A program made the translations under genes and the position numbers. From Meandrina meandrites (Eukaryota; Cnidaria; Anthozoa; Scleractinia; Meandrinidae), in the NCBI GenBank assembly GCA_963693305.1, contig OY855903.1, positions 25,497,955 through 25,561,954 on the forward strand: a stretch of 64,000 nucleotides of DNA, in the 5' to 3' direction. Below the pieces are notes generated by a model that worked only from the letters and a program-made list of their open reading frames with translations, was not told the origin of the DNA and did not search any database. Of the stretch, positions 41,243 to 51,330 are shown piece by piece (position 1 is the first letter of the stretch; each line of letters starts with the position of its first letter).

Positions 41243-41704
41243 CTACATTCGGCGGAACACGCCAAGCTGCCTTCGGCAATTGGGGCAAGAATGAACTGCA
41301 TCCTGCATACCATCGACGCAAAACGGGATCAGACAACAACCGGCCCAACAGCCTACCAAAATCAGCCCTCCACAAGCCAGCCAAGTCAGCGTGCCAGGGG
41401 AATACACCACAGACGTGACTATGGTTGCAGTGCAATAGGGGCAAACCATTGACACAGGCGCCTCGCCGAACACAGTACTCCCCACAACAACAGTTTGAGG
41501 CTGCGTGATGATCGTTGTGGTGGTTTGAGCGCCGTGTTGAGGTGGCGGTCCATAGCCTGGAGGTGGCGGCCCATACCCCTGTTGTGGGTAGCCTTGAGGT
41601 GGAGGATAGCCCGGTTGCTGTGGATAAGCAGGTTGGCCAGGCGGAGGATAGCCTGCTCCAGCTGGCGCCGGCTGATACGGTGGTGGCTTACTTGGATCCG
41701 CCAT
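41243..41704 (-). CDS. LITAF-domain protein (LITAF / CDIP1-like)
   Basis: 153-aa frame with ATG at 41704. Residues 1-60 are Pro/Tyr/Gly/Gln-rich with PPPY at 7-10, the usual docking site for WW-domain ubiquitin ligases of the NEDD4 type. Residues 86-153 form a LITAF domain: CPYC (C88, C91), a hydrophobic stretch TLTWLACGGLILVGCWAGCC that dips into the membrane, and CPNC (C140, C143), together binding zinc. By family this is a monotopic protein on the cytosolic face of late endosomes and lysosomes involved in sorting. The whole coding sequence is in one exon here, and length fits the family. I cannot separate LITAF from CDIP1 orthology, so no symbol is given. Confidence 0.93.
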   Translation of the reverse strand: MADPSKPPPYQPAPAGAGYPPPGQPAYPQQPGYPPPQGYPQQGYGPPPPGYGPPPQHGAQTTTTIITQPQTVVVGSTVFGEAPVSMVCPYCTATIVTSVVYSPGTLTWLACGGLILVGCWAGCCLIPFCVDGMQDAVHSCPNCRRQLGVFRRM

Positions 41705-42947
41705 GATGGATTCTTCGATCGATTACAGCAGCTGCCAAAGTTGTTCGTAACAAGAACTTGATATCTGCCTTCAGGTGTCTCAAAAGTTCAAGTCAAGCAA
41801 ATTCAAAAGATTGATTCAATCCTCTGATTTGCAGTGTTCGCAGTTAAAAAGAGCTTAAAAGCAACTCAAATTTTGTGTTAGAAAATTGAGTTCGATAAAC
41901 CCACTAAAACGCCTTCGTCATGAATTTCATCACGTGATCTCGTGTTTCAGCACGTCCCACGTAAAAGGGGTTTGTTACCATCACAACAAGCAAACAGGAC
42001 ATAAAACACCTGCTGAAATCTAGGAATGGAAGGAACTCCAGGTTTGGAATGAAATGGTAATTGGCATAGCAAGTCTCAATTTAGATTTCAGTGATCTTTC
42101 AGAGATTCTTATTCCACTTTTGTTCCTTAAAATACTTTGTTGAGCTATGTAACTTCAACGAAAATAAACAAAACGTGTCAAAACTGAAGCAGGAAAAATA
42201 TTATAACATAGATCCATAAGGATGTGGGAAAAGTTGTATTTTCACTTTCCAAACTAATTGTATCTTAGTGAAGTGTGGACTAACGAAGTTGAAAACGGAA
42301 CCCTCAGCACAAAGCACTCAAAACTGAAACTTGAAACAAAGCGCCAAAATTCAAAAACGAGTTTTTGAAAAAAATGCTTTGTTTTCGAGTTTTGAGTGTT
42401 TGCGTCTCCGAATGTTTCGTAGCCGCTTCGTCAGTTTTAGCACTACCATATATACAAGAATTGCAAGCCGCCGAGGCATCTGGTACAATTTTGTTGAATA
42501 TTACTGCATTGCTTGCCGATATTTAGATCTCTTAATAATCCAAGAACATCCTCGAAAACTAAACGTAGTAATGCATAATTCATTCCACTATGACGCCAAA
42601 TGACCATATAAAGTGTGGAGGTAACGCAAAATATTGATTATATTGACTCCTGTAAAATTAGGTTAGTCCAATTTACTATAACACTCAGTAAGATGGGGAA
42701 ATTCATGCCTCAAAATATGTGTTTTTACTCTTGAGAGTAGTTTAAAGACACTTTCAAGAGTCAACTTCTTGTGTATAGATATGGGTGAAGAGAGATAAAT
42801 ATCTTGGTGACTGTGAATATTTAACAATTATTCCACGAGCGCGCGTTGGATATAGCGATCTCTTATAATCCATCAAATATTTTTCGCGCGCGCGATTGGT
42901 CTAAGAACGTCACGTGATGCAGCTAAAACTGGGGAATATATATGGGT
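41705..42947. other. 5' flank of LITAF-domain gene and intergenic
   Basis: No promoter motif is certain. 42838-42925 contains CGCGCGTTGG and CGCGCGCGATTGGTC words. No gene. Confidence 0.35.
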
Positions 42948-43005
42948 TATTGACCAAGCGTGAGGTCAAGATGGCGGGATATTGGCCGAGTTCTTTTTTT
43001 GCGTG

Positions 43006-43038
<33 letters not shown>

Positions 43039-43099
43039 CACGCAAAAAAGGAACGAGGCCAATATCCTGCCATCTTGACCGAACAAGCTTGGTCAATAA
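42948..43099. repeat. 152-bp near-perfect hairpin element, TA-flanked
   Basis: TTGACCAAGC ... GCTTGGTCAA outer ends with TA on both sides. Arms pair almost throughout, including TTTTTTGCGTGTTTATGGAC with its inverted copy around a short GAGACGAAGTCGAGG centre. A foldback MITE. Confidence 0.85.
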
Positions 43100-45312
43100 A
43101 GGATTTATTATATGACTTTTTCGAGCACTGAAAAGGAAGCCAGTTGCATGCACAATCAATGGCGCACGCTAAATCATTTCATTGGTTTAAAAGTTTAATG
43201 AGTGACTGTCAAATTCTTGAATGAATCGGCACGAAGTAAAACGATGCGACAACAGCGAAATTCACATCATTTTAACCCTCAAAAGGATATTGGAATGGCT
43301 TAAATTTGCGAAACAACGTTGAGTTTGAAGCCTTAAAAGAAGAATGTCCATTCCATCTGGCCGCCAGCTTTTAATTATTGGACGTTTTGCAGAGTATTTG
43401 CTGGCTTCTGGCGCTTTAGTGGTGCAAACCTGCGGTGACATATATACACGAGCTGAATATTGAAATTGTGATTGTTGAAAGCGTTTGGGATTTTAATACC
43501 ACTTCACAGGAAAAGCTTGAACTTTTCTACATCATTAATTTAAATGCTCGACTCACTCTTAGTCGACGTGAGCATTAGAGGCTTCGGTGAAAAGATGTTA
43601 GGTTCGCCGTGCCGTCCGCTTTCTTCCATTATTTTTGAAGATGTTACACAAACGACAAGTTTGCAGAGCACTTTATTCTTCAGGTATGTCACTGATTTCA
43701 GTCTCTCCCTTTTCCGCCAAACAAAGCTGATATCATGTCTTCAAGTCGCTTTGCGTTTTATTTTTTGTATCAGCCGGTTTTTGCGGCAAATAAAATTCAC
43801 GAAACTCGTTAATTAACATTTTAGTTTGTTTGCTCTCATCTGTCTTATTCGCTTCAAGACCTATTTCTTTGTTGTCGGACCTCCTTTTGCTAGAAATAGA
43901 CAGGAAATCTTTGTGTTATTTCGGAAAATACTTTCATAGCGAAAATTTACGACGAAAAGCTTTTTCAAGTAGCGTCGGTAAAAGTTTTTTCGCTTGCAGG
44001 GATACAGCGGGCGATCCCGAGCGGTCAAGATGGCTTTATCTTGACCGCTCGGGTAGCCAATCAGAGCACGAGATTCGCTTCATCTTGACCGCTCACGGAG
44101 CTAGTCATATAATAACAGATGTTATTATATGGCCGTGTCTCACAAAGACTGGGAACTACCAAATTCGCGAATTTGATTGGCTAAAATCGATATTGACCGC
44201 GGTCTAGATTTTCCCATCTAGACCGGCATCTAGACCGGTTGCACTTACGTTGAGAAGTTTACAAAAAAATGCAAAAACGTGGACTTTTTCTGCTAAAAAA
44301 TTCTTCTTCAGTGTAAATCAACTGGACATTTCATTTTGATGTAAACGATGTGATAGTATGAGAAGGCGGGAAAATTTGTGGCGCGGTGTCCACTTCTTGA
44401 GTTGAATGAAACACGCGAGGAAAGCGAGCGAGAGAGTTTTCTGAAGATTTTCCTCGGACAATCTCCTCGTAAATCGTCTTTTCATCCTGGAAAATTGTGA
44501 CAACAATTAAGGTTTACGGGAAGATCTAAAGCAATAGCTTTTCTGGAAATTATACGCCTTGTGTAAGACGAGCGAAGCAAGTGTTTACATATTGTCCTTG
44601 TTTACGGCTCCACGGCTGTCATCAAGACTACTACATTATGCTAAAACGAAATTGCACTCAGACTGAAGTTTATTGAAGTATAAAAGGACAAGCTCAAGAT
44701 TGAAAGGTAACAAACTTAACTGAAGTGTTGAGCCTAATTTTACGTCGAGCACTGAATCAAATTGTGTCAGTTTTCTGGTCTCCTCGTAAATTATTTGCTG
44801 CTTTTCTTCTTCGTCCAGTCGCTCTTGTTGTACGTTTACAAGTGTTTTTAATTAAACATTTCGCATCAATCCCTTCCGTTTTACGTAGTTGAGTCAACTA
44901 TGGCATTTTTGTGGTATTTGTGTGGTTTTAGAGAAGGCACTGTCGATTATTGACGCGAAAAAAGGTTAACAAGAACGAGCAAACTTTGGCAAATTTTCGT
45001 TCAGTTCACAGCTGGCACAGGCACGAAATCAAAACACCAACTAGAAACGAATATGCGAGGTAATTGCAAGGTGAGAAGTTAAAAGCACTAAACACGATTA
45101 AAAGCAACTAGAATACCCGTAAGAATATTCTATCAGTCGATTAAAGAGGCTAGAGAAGTTGAAATAAACATAACTTACCTGCCGGCGATATCGACCTTCT
45201 CTTGTTCTAATTTTTCCGCGATCGCCGTTCACTAGCAACATGTCAGCGAGTATGGCGAACCGAAGCGAATTTTTCAGCTGAAATGTTTTCTAGTTTGGCC
45301 ATATAATAAACA
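43100..45312. other. Intergenic, with a 16-bp-arm palindrome
   Basis: CCCGAGCGGTCAAGAT at 44016-44031 faces its exact inverted copy at 44038-44053. Frames at 43544-43816 and 43830-44207 show no domain. No other features. Confidence 0.4.
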
Positions 45313-45449
45313 TCTTATTAACCGAGCTTAGTCGGTCTGTATGGGAGAATCTTGACCTCGGTCATGAGTACAGACCTCACTGCGTTCGGTCTGTACTCAC
45401 GACCTCGGTCAAGATTCTCTCATACAGACCTCCTGCTCGGTTAATAAGA
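45313..45449. repeat. 137-bp hairpin element
   Basis: TCTTATTAACCGAGC at the left and its inverted copy at the right. Inner blocks GGTCTGTATG, GAGAATCTTGACC and GTACAGACC also pair. Same general family as 42948-43099. Confidence 0.85.
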
Positions 45450-45698
45450 GCATAATATTCCCCAAGTGATATTCCCCAGTTTTAGACCTTTGTGATTTAC
45501 ATTCGCGCGTTTAGTTTTTATCCCGAGCAAATTATTAAAATGAATAAAACAAAACAATTTGAAAAGACTAATAATATTTTGAGCGCTTACAGAATTTCTT
45601 GGGCGTTTAAAAGCTTTGAGAAAAGGTCTCCCAAAATGTGGCCTTGTAAAAAAATATTTGAAGGATAATAAACACAATAGCATCCATTTGTCTTCAAA

Positions 45699-45829
45699 AA
45701 TATGCACAGATATTTGTCCTTGGACATTATCTGTTCCTCGAAGCTCACAGTTTTCCTCGAGCTTCGCTCTCGGAAAACTGTTCGCTTCTCGGAACAGATA
45801 ATGCCCGCGGACAAATATCCGTGCATATT
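45699..45829. repeat. 131-bp hairpin element
   Basis: AATATGCACAGATATTTGTCC pairs with its inverted copy 45809-45829; CATTATCTGTTCC and CAGTTTTCC also pair inward. The plus- and minus-strand frames through it are shadows of the hairpin. Confidence 0.85.
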
Positions 45830-45854
45830 TTCGCGCCAAATGGAGGCTATTGTT

Positions 45855-46055
45855 TATATATCCAACAAGCGCGAGTGGAATAATTGTTTAAAAACGCCCA
45901 AAATAATTGCAATATTTGAGCTCCCCAGCTGTTTTCGTTGACGCGTACCGACTACGATATTTGTGGTCAATGGTATATGAGCTCATATACCATTGCCTGT
46001 TAACCAATCAAAACTCAGTAATTGCAATATACCATCGCTAGTTTTTAATAAAGAA
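45855..46055 (-). repeat. Dispersed repeat copy B (palindrome core)
   Basis: Reverse-oriented copy of 31420-31640. It contains a perfect 28-bp palindrome at 45968-45995 (CAATGGTATATGAG and inverse). Confidence 0.78.
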
Positions 46056-46366
46056 AAGTATTGGCATGTGAGATAGTGGCCTCATATTGTTTTAATAGAG
46101 CGTTTGTTGGAGCGTTTTATGTCTCTTTACTTGCCCAAGCGATACAGAATAATTCAGTAAGATACCACCTCTCTGGAACCTCTATTTTCATTCGGCCGTT
46201 GTAAACACTACATATACCTCTGTTGTTATTCAAGACTAGGGGCATTGTTATGACCTGTTGTCTACTGTTTTGAGAACCAATGAAGTAACTAGTTCTGAGA
46301 GGTAGTGGGCGACCCGAATAATTGGGCAGGGGCTATTCACATGATAGCCTGTTCGGTTGCCATATA

Positions 46367-46818
46367 CCGTAAATGATCTAATAAACTTCCAGGGCGTCTA
46401 TTAACTCTTAGGGGTCCTAAGAGGAGCGTTAAATAGATAGATGTGAGGCGCTTATTGGAGAGAGGCGTTTGAATCACTTTAATGTCAGCAAAATAAAATA
46501 AGATGCGTAGTTTAGTAAGATAGAAAACAGAGTCTGTGACTGGAAGACTAACCCAATCTGCGTATATTTCGTTAATAGTTTGATATCAATGTCTTCATCG
46601 TCATCGGGGGCAACCATGTTGGCATCGTTGGCCTGTTCGATGGTTGAGACGATTCTTGGGAGAGGGGGTAAGGGGGTAAGGGGTTAAGGGGGCTTCTATT
46701 AGACAAGGGGTGTTTATTAGAGGAGGGTGTCTAATACAAACGTTTTACCTCAAGGGGGCGCGTATTAGATACGAGGCGTTTATTTGAGAGGGGGCGTTTA
46801 CTATTAGATCATTTCGGG
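46367..46818. mobile_element. MITE with TA target-site duplication
   Basis: Ends CCGTAAATGATCTAATA and inverted CCCGAAATGATCTAATA, with TA on both sides (46365-46366, 46819-46820). The interior repeats GGCGTTTATTAGA-type words, and a GGGGGTAAGG run lies near 46660. Confidence 0.82.
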
Positions 46819-46965
46819 TATCTATATTTTTTTTTGGATCTGCTTGCATGAAATTTCGTTCCCGCACAAGTCACATGCATTCCTAAATGAGTTCATTACG
46901 GCTTTCAATCCGAATGAAATTCTCGTTCTGGTATGACATCTCATTCAGTTCTGGTATCACGTACA

Positions 46966-47532
46966 GTTAACTCTCGTTATAGCGGTCACGCTCGGGACGT
47001 CGTATAGTGTCCGTATTAATTGGGTGTGAGAAAAAAATTGCCGTTAACATACATTAAATAATATAGACTATGATTAGCTTATCAACAGCGGAGAAACTGC
47101 TAGGTAGTCGTTGGGAATGGAGGATAAGGGTAGTTGATCTCTCGTTAAGAGTCTGGAAGGAAAATGCCCAAGCTGAATTGAAAAAGCAAAGTCTGTTGTA
47201 CAGCTACTGAAGAAATAAATGCAAAAATAAATATTCCAGAAGTTTTTGAAGTGTGTTTTGACAAATAATGAGCAACAGACTGCAATTTTTCTTAATAATG
47301 TTCTATGGAAAGTTAATGGTGTCCGCTTTATCGAGAGTCAAAGCAATGTAATTGCTATTTTGGAACCACGACATGCAGGTGTCTGTAATTCCATAATAGC
47401 GAGAGTCCGTAATAGTGGTAGTCATTTCTAGTTAAACCTCTGATCTATGACTTTCGCCGGGGATCTGCGGGATTTTCTCCGTAATAGTAAGTGTCCGTAA
47501 TAGCGGGGTGTCCGCACGCAAGGTGAGAGTTT
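46966..47532. mobile_element. Degenerate MITE of the ACTCTCGTTATAGCGG type
   Basis: Left ACAGTTAACTCTCGTTATAG and right (inverted) AAACTCTCACCTTGCG are approximate inverted ends. Inside, GTGTCCGTAATAGCGG-like words occur repeatedly. Exact limits uncertain. Confidence 0.5.
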
Positions 47533-49429
47533 TACGAGTCTTGCAGTATTTTGGTGAGCCCGGCAGGAGCGAGTCAAAATACAAATGACGAATGAAAATG
47601 TACAGTAATACTACACCCTAAAATGTGTAATAAGAGTTTTATTATCCAACGGAACCTGTTAAACTAGTCTTGTGGAGCTATCGTGAGATATTAGTACTCA
47701 TTTGGCACGTTATTTATACCCTCCTAAGATTAGGGGCGAAATTAGAACAGAGGCACTCATTAGAATAGGGGCGCTTATGGAGAAGTGGCCTTATAACTAC
47801 AGTTCGTTCATTTTGCCCCGACTTTCGATCCATACAGTGACCATTCTTTCGAGAGGTTCAACCGTATCCGAGGTTCCCGGTAGGAGCATGAATGAGTTTA
47901 ACGTCAAAAGAACCCAAAAGGTGTGACGTTCGCAAAGAGAGGTTTATATAAAAGGTGTGTTATCCCTAAATGTGAGAAGCGTAGTGCATGGTCGACTGGT
48001 TGGCGGATTGAGAGGGAATTCGTCTAACCGGTCCACCCAATGTACCGATCAAATCGAAACATCCTCCCGGGCATACCCGGGGGTTTTGACTCAGTGTCAG
48101 TGTGCCCAGGGGACGGAAATTGGACATTATATAGTGGTTTTATTGGGTGGGAAAATTTGAAACCATATGGAAGGGGTGGGAAGTTATTCCTCATGGTTTT
48201 GAGGTTACGTTTCTGATCGAAATCATCGCGGAGATCTGTCCTTTTGTGAGATCTGTTCTGCGTTTGAAGGTGAATATGTTGTTTAGCTTATCTGATTAGC
48301 ACATAAATCATACATCGAAAAGAAATACACAGTTCTATTGGCCTTTTTTTTCCTATTTATGCCCCGGGGGTAGGAGAGTTTGATCCTCAAATGTGACCGT
48401 TATGGATGGGAATTTGAACAACCAAAACTTCAGAAGTTTACTCGGGGGATGCCGGGAGTATGTTGAAGTTTCGATTTGACCGTTACAGAAATGGATACCG
48501 GCAGTGCTGGGGAAGTGTGACAAGATTCTGGAGGAACCTGGAATGTGCTCCGGCTCTGTGGGCTTTTTTGGCCAGAGCACAGACAACAACTAAAATAAAT
48601 ATAGTATAAAGCAACAGTGGCAATAACTCTCTCTTTCATTTTTTTTTTGAGGGAGAGATAGGCCGCGTAGTTTTTTGCGGACGCACTCGGTCGTTACACA
48701 AGAGGTCTGGAGCGAATGGCGATTTAACAACTTTAGAGAAAAAACAATTATTTTGCAGTGTAAGGAAGAGAGGGCGCTTTATTATAAAGGCTGTTTATTC
48801 AGTAATAAAAATTTCAGTCGAACAACGTCTTTGTGAACGAAAAATATTAATGTTCACACGAAGAGAAGCATTTTTATTTCAAACAAAGGCTCTATAGATT
48901 ACAAACAAGCACGTTTGCTCTATTCGATTATTAGTTTAAATATGCATGCATGATAAAGATAGTCTTTCTTTTTTTTAGGCAATGTAAACATGCAGTCAAT
49001 CGAACGGTTAGAATTGCCGTGCGAGGAACGAGAGGCGGACCCCTGGTTTTGCGTGGTTGTCGTGCTTTTTAAGAACAAGCTGCTCTTTGCAATTATTTTC
49101 TTTTATTATGTACCTGAGCATGGAACTTCATAGGTGTGGCCAGGTTCTAGTACGGTTTAAACGAGTTTAATCATTCGAGAGTATGCCTGGCTCGGGAATA
49201 CTTCGATTACTATGGTTCCAGGTGGGGGGGGGGGGGGGGGGGGGATCTGGTCTCACTTAGGGATTTCAGGACAAGACGCTTATATTTTTATTCAAACTGT
49301 GTTAGTGCTCTCGACCGATTAGGCCTGAAAAATAGTATCTTTAAGGTGAAAAAAAGGACTTGCGCCACGCTCAGATTGGTCTCCTTTATGCGTCTTATTC
49401 AAATTTTCCTTCGAGCATCCCCGTCCCTT
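47533..49429. other. Intergenic with relic repeats
   Basis: 48050-48090 (CCCGGGCATACCCGGGGG) and 48360-48490 (CCCCGGGGGTAGG, ATGCCGGGAGTATG) look like the two ends of an old inverted element. A G-run lies at 49225-49243. No gene. Confidence 0.35.
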
Positions 49430-49797
49430 TCATACGGGAGTCCCACCCCACCCAAGGTTCCATCCATCATAGATTAGAAAACGATCAAACTGAAAAGTGT
49501 AAACGTGCATGCTTTCTAGTATAGCAGTTGGATGGGTTCCTGGCGTTGCTATCATCACATAGTCGTCTAACGCGTTTCGAATTTGACGCAACCATTCTTC
49601 CTTATTGTCTCTTGTAAACGAGCGCTCTCTCCAAATGCGTCTCACCCTAGTCATAAATTCTTCAGAAAACTCGCTTGGTGGGCTTGACGTTCGAGTTTGT
49701 TCTGGCATTTGTTCCTTGCCTAACAAAGAAAAGAAATCCTCAAATTCAAAATGCGCTTCATATTCTATTACTTCTCTTGTTTCAGTCAAACGCTTTT
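49430..49797 (-). CDS. Unassigned coding-like frame, perhaps a 3' exon cut by a SINE
   Basis: About 120 codons, ending GWGGTPV and stop. The composition looks protein-like (EEFMTRVRRIWRER, WLRQIRNALDDYVMIATPG). There is no ATG at the start; the first Met lies about 28 codons in. The open frame runs back to the edge of the tRNA-headed SINE at 49798, where stops begin. This suggests an exon or gene fragment interrupted by the SINE. No family recognised. Confidence 0.35.
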
Positions 49798-49960
49798 CGG
49801 CGGCGTGGCCTAGTGGTTAGAGCGCTGGACTTGTAATCCGGAGGTCCAGGGTTCAAATCCTCCTCCCTGCCACCAGATGGATTTGCGTTCGGTGGTCCCG
49901 AATTCAACTCCTCCACGCTTTGTAAATACTACTAAATATGGAGACAGATTCAGAAAGAGG
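49798..49960 (+). mobile_element. SINE with tRNA-Thr(UGU)-like head
   Basis: Cloverleaf-like head with anticodon loop CTTGTAA (UGU), A box TGGCCTAGTGG at 49806-49816 and B box GGTTCAAATCC at 49850-49860. The T stem and acceptor stem pair poorly and unrelated sequence (CCACCAGATGGATTTG...) follows directly, so I call a SINE and not a tRNA gene. Confidence 0.7.
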
Positions 49961-50761
49961 CCAGCGCAACCACGAGTTACTTGTTAATGAGGTTCTTTGT
50001 TCTCATTACCCGTCTATTTGACAATGTTTTGACATGGTAAGGAGAAATGTGATGTTAATTACTTTTGGATATTAAAAGTCAACTGACTGAACATCATTGT
50101 CTTCAGATCCGCCAGTATTTGATGGCTTGTGCCTTTGTTTCGAAGCAATGTCCAAGTAGAGTAGGTCCTAGCCATTGTATTCCGCTAGCTACGTTGTTTC
50201 AAGTGACTCTTCCCTTCTGCTTCACTGAATTACACCGATCATGCCTGGCGAAAGAGATAAAAAAAAGGTTAAAAAGTAAAAAAAGTGCTTGTTATAAAAA
50301 TATAAAATTACGTAAATAGTCCTTCTGTTTTACTAAATTAGACTGAGCATGCCTGCAAAACTCACGGTTTAAGAAGATAAGTTCACAGGCAAAGTAAACG
50401 AGATATAAAGAAAAGGTTAAATACAGTCAATAAAGCGTTTCTCCAAAAACAATTACTGCCAGAATGCACTGCAAACATAACATAAAGTGCTCTCACGAAC
50501 AGTTTGCTGCTAGCATAATCACAGTCGGGGGAACAAGTGCCAGTTGATGGCACGATCACTTCTCCGAGAAGTGACTGAGCCCGCGGTTTTCGTCCCAACA
50601 GTTGCTAAGCAACATGACGATTGCTTCCGGAGTACTCTTGAGCGTTCGCCCTAGTCTTTGATCAGATGAAATAATTCGGAAACTCTTCGCGTGCTTCAAC
50701 AAAGATTTGCCAAAACTGGCTCTTGTTCCCCCGAGTGAATCAAGCCGTTTTATTTTTCGTT
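49961..50761. other. Intergenic
   Basis: Nothing recognised. Confidence 0.35.
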
Positions 50762-50900
50762 AAATGTACAGTTGAACCTATCCTTATATGGAAACCTCTA
50801 TATTAAGACAGTAGACTTGGTCCTAGAGAAAGCAAATTGATAGAAACTCTTGCTTTATAGACATGGACACCTCCAAAATATGACCACTTGGTGTCCGTAT
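50762..50900. mobile_element. Fragment of TACAGT-type MITE
   Basis: GTACAGTTGAACCTATCC with GTGTCCGTATTAA further on, words typical of decayed TA-flanked MITEs. The neighbouring LINE tail starts where it stops, so the LINE may have landed in it. Confidence 0.45.
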
Positions 50901-51330
50901 TAACAACAACAAGAAGCTTTATTTGCATGACCATAAATACATATCGTATTGCAAGACTGACAAAATCGTAATCGTAATCTTGTAACAATGAAAAATCAGT
51001 GATTTGATAGAAGAGTATTACGTAAATCTAAGCATGTCAAAATGAACTTCGTCAGTTGAATATTAACAAAATAATTTGCAGAATTCATTAATTCTTTGGT
51101 GGCTTATGTAGGAGGTAATTGTTTGATATTCGGTAGGTGATACTCTATTTTTCTGTAAAATTACTTCCTAAAAATTGTGTATTTTAGTGCAGTGGAAAAA
51201 TAAGTGAATTTCATCTTCAATTTGATTAGATCCACAAGTATAGGGCAGAGTCTATTAACCCTTAGGATTTGATCATATCTGCCAGTTTCAACCATTAGTT
51301 TGTGATTACCCATTCGAAATTTCACTAATT
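50901..51330 (-). pseudogene. LINE relic: reverse-transcriptase C-terminus with zinc-knuckle-like end and TTG tail
   Basis: On the minus strand 51322-51180 reads KFRMGNHKLMVETGRYDQ, then RVNRLCP, and after a one-base frame change CGSNQIEDEIHLFFHC, the conserved C-terminal Cys/His end of many LINE ORF2 proteins. An in-frame stop follows. The 3' end is AATAAAGCTTCTTGTTGTT. Strongly 5'-truncated. Confidence 0.82.

Noticed and set aside
45441..45941. Several frames on both strands, up to 132 aa
   Set aside because: They run through a long hairpin, so each strand mirrors the other.
49800..49873. Functional tRNA-Thr(UGU) gene
   Set aside because: The anticodon arm is good, but T stem and acceptor stem have mismatches and SINE-like sequence follows without a T-run terminator.
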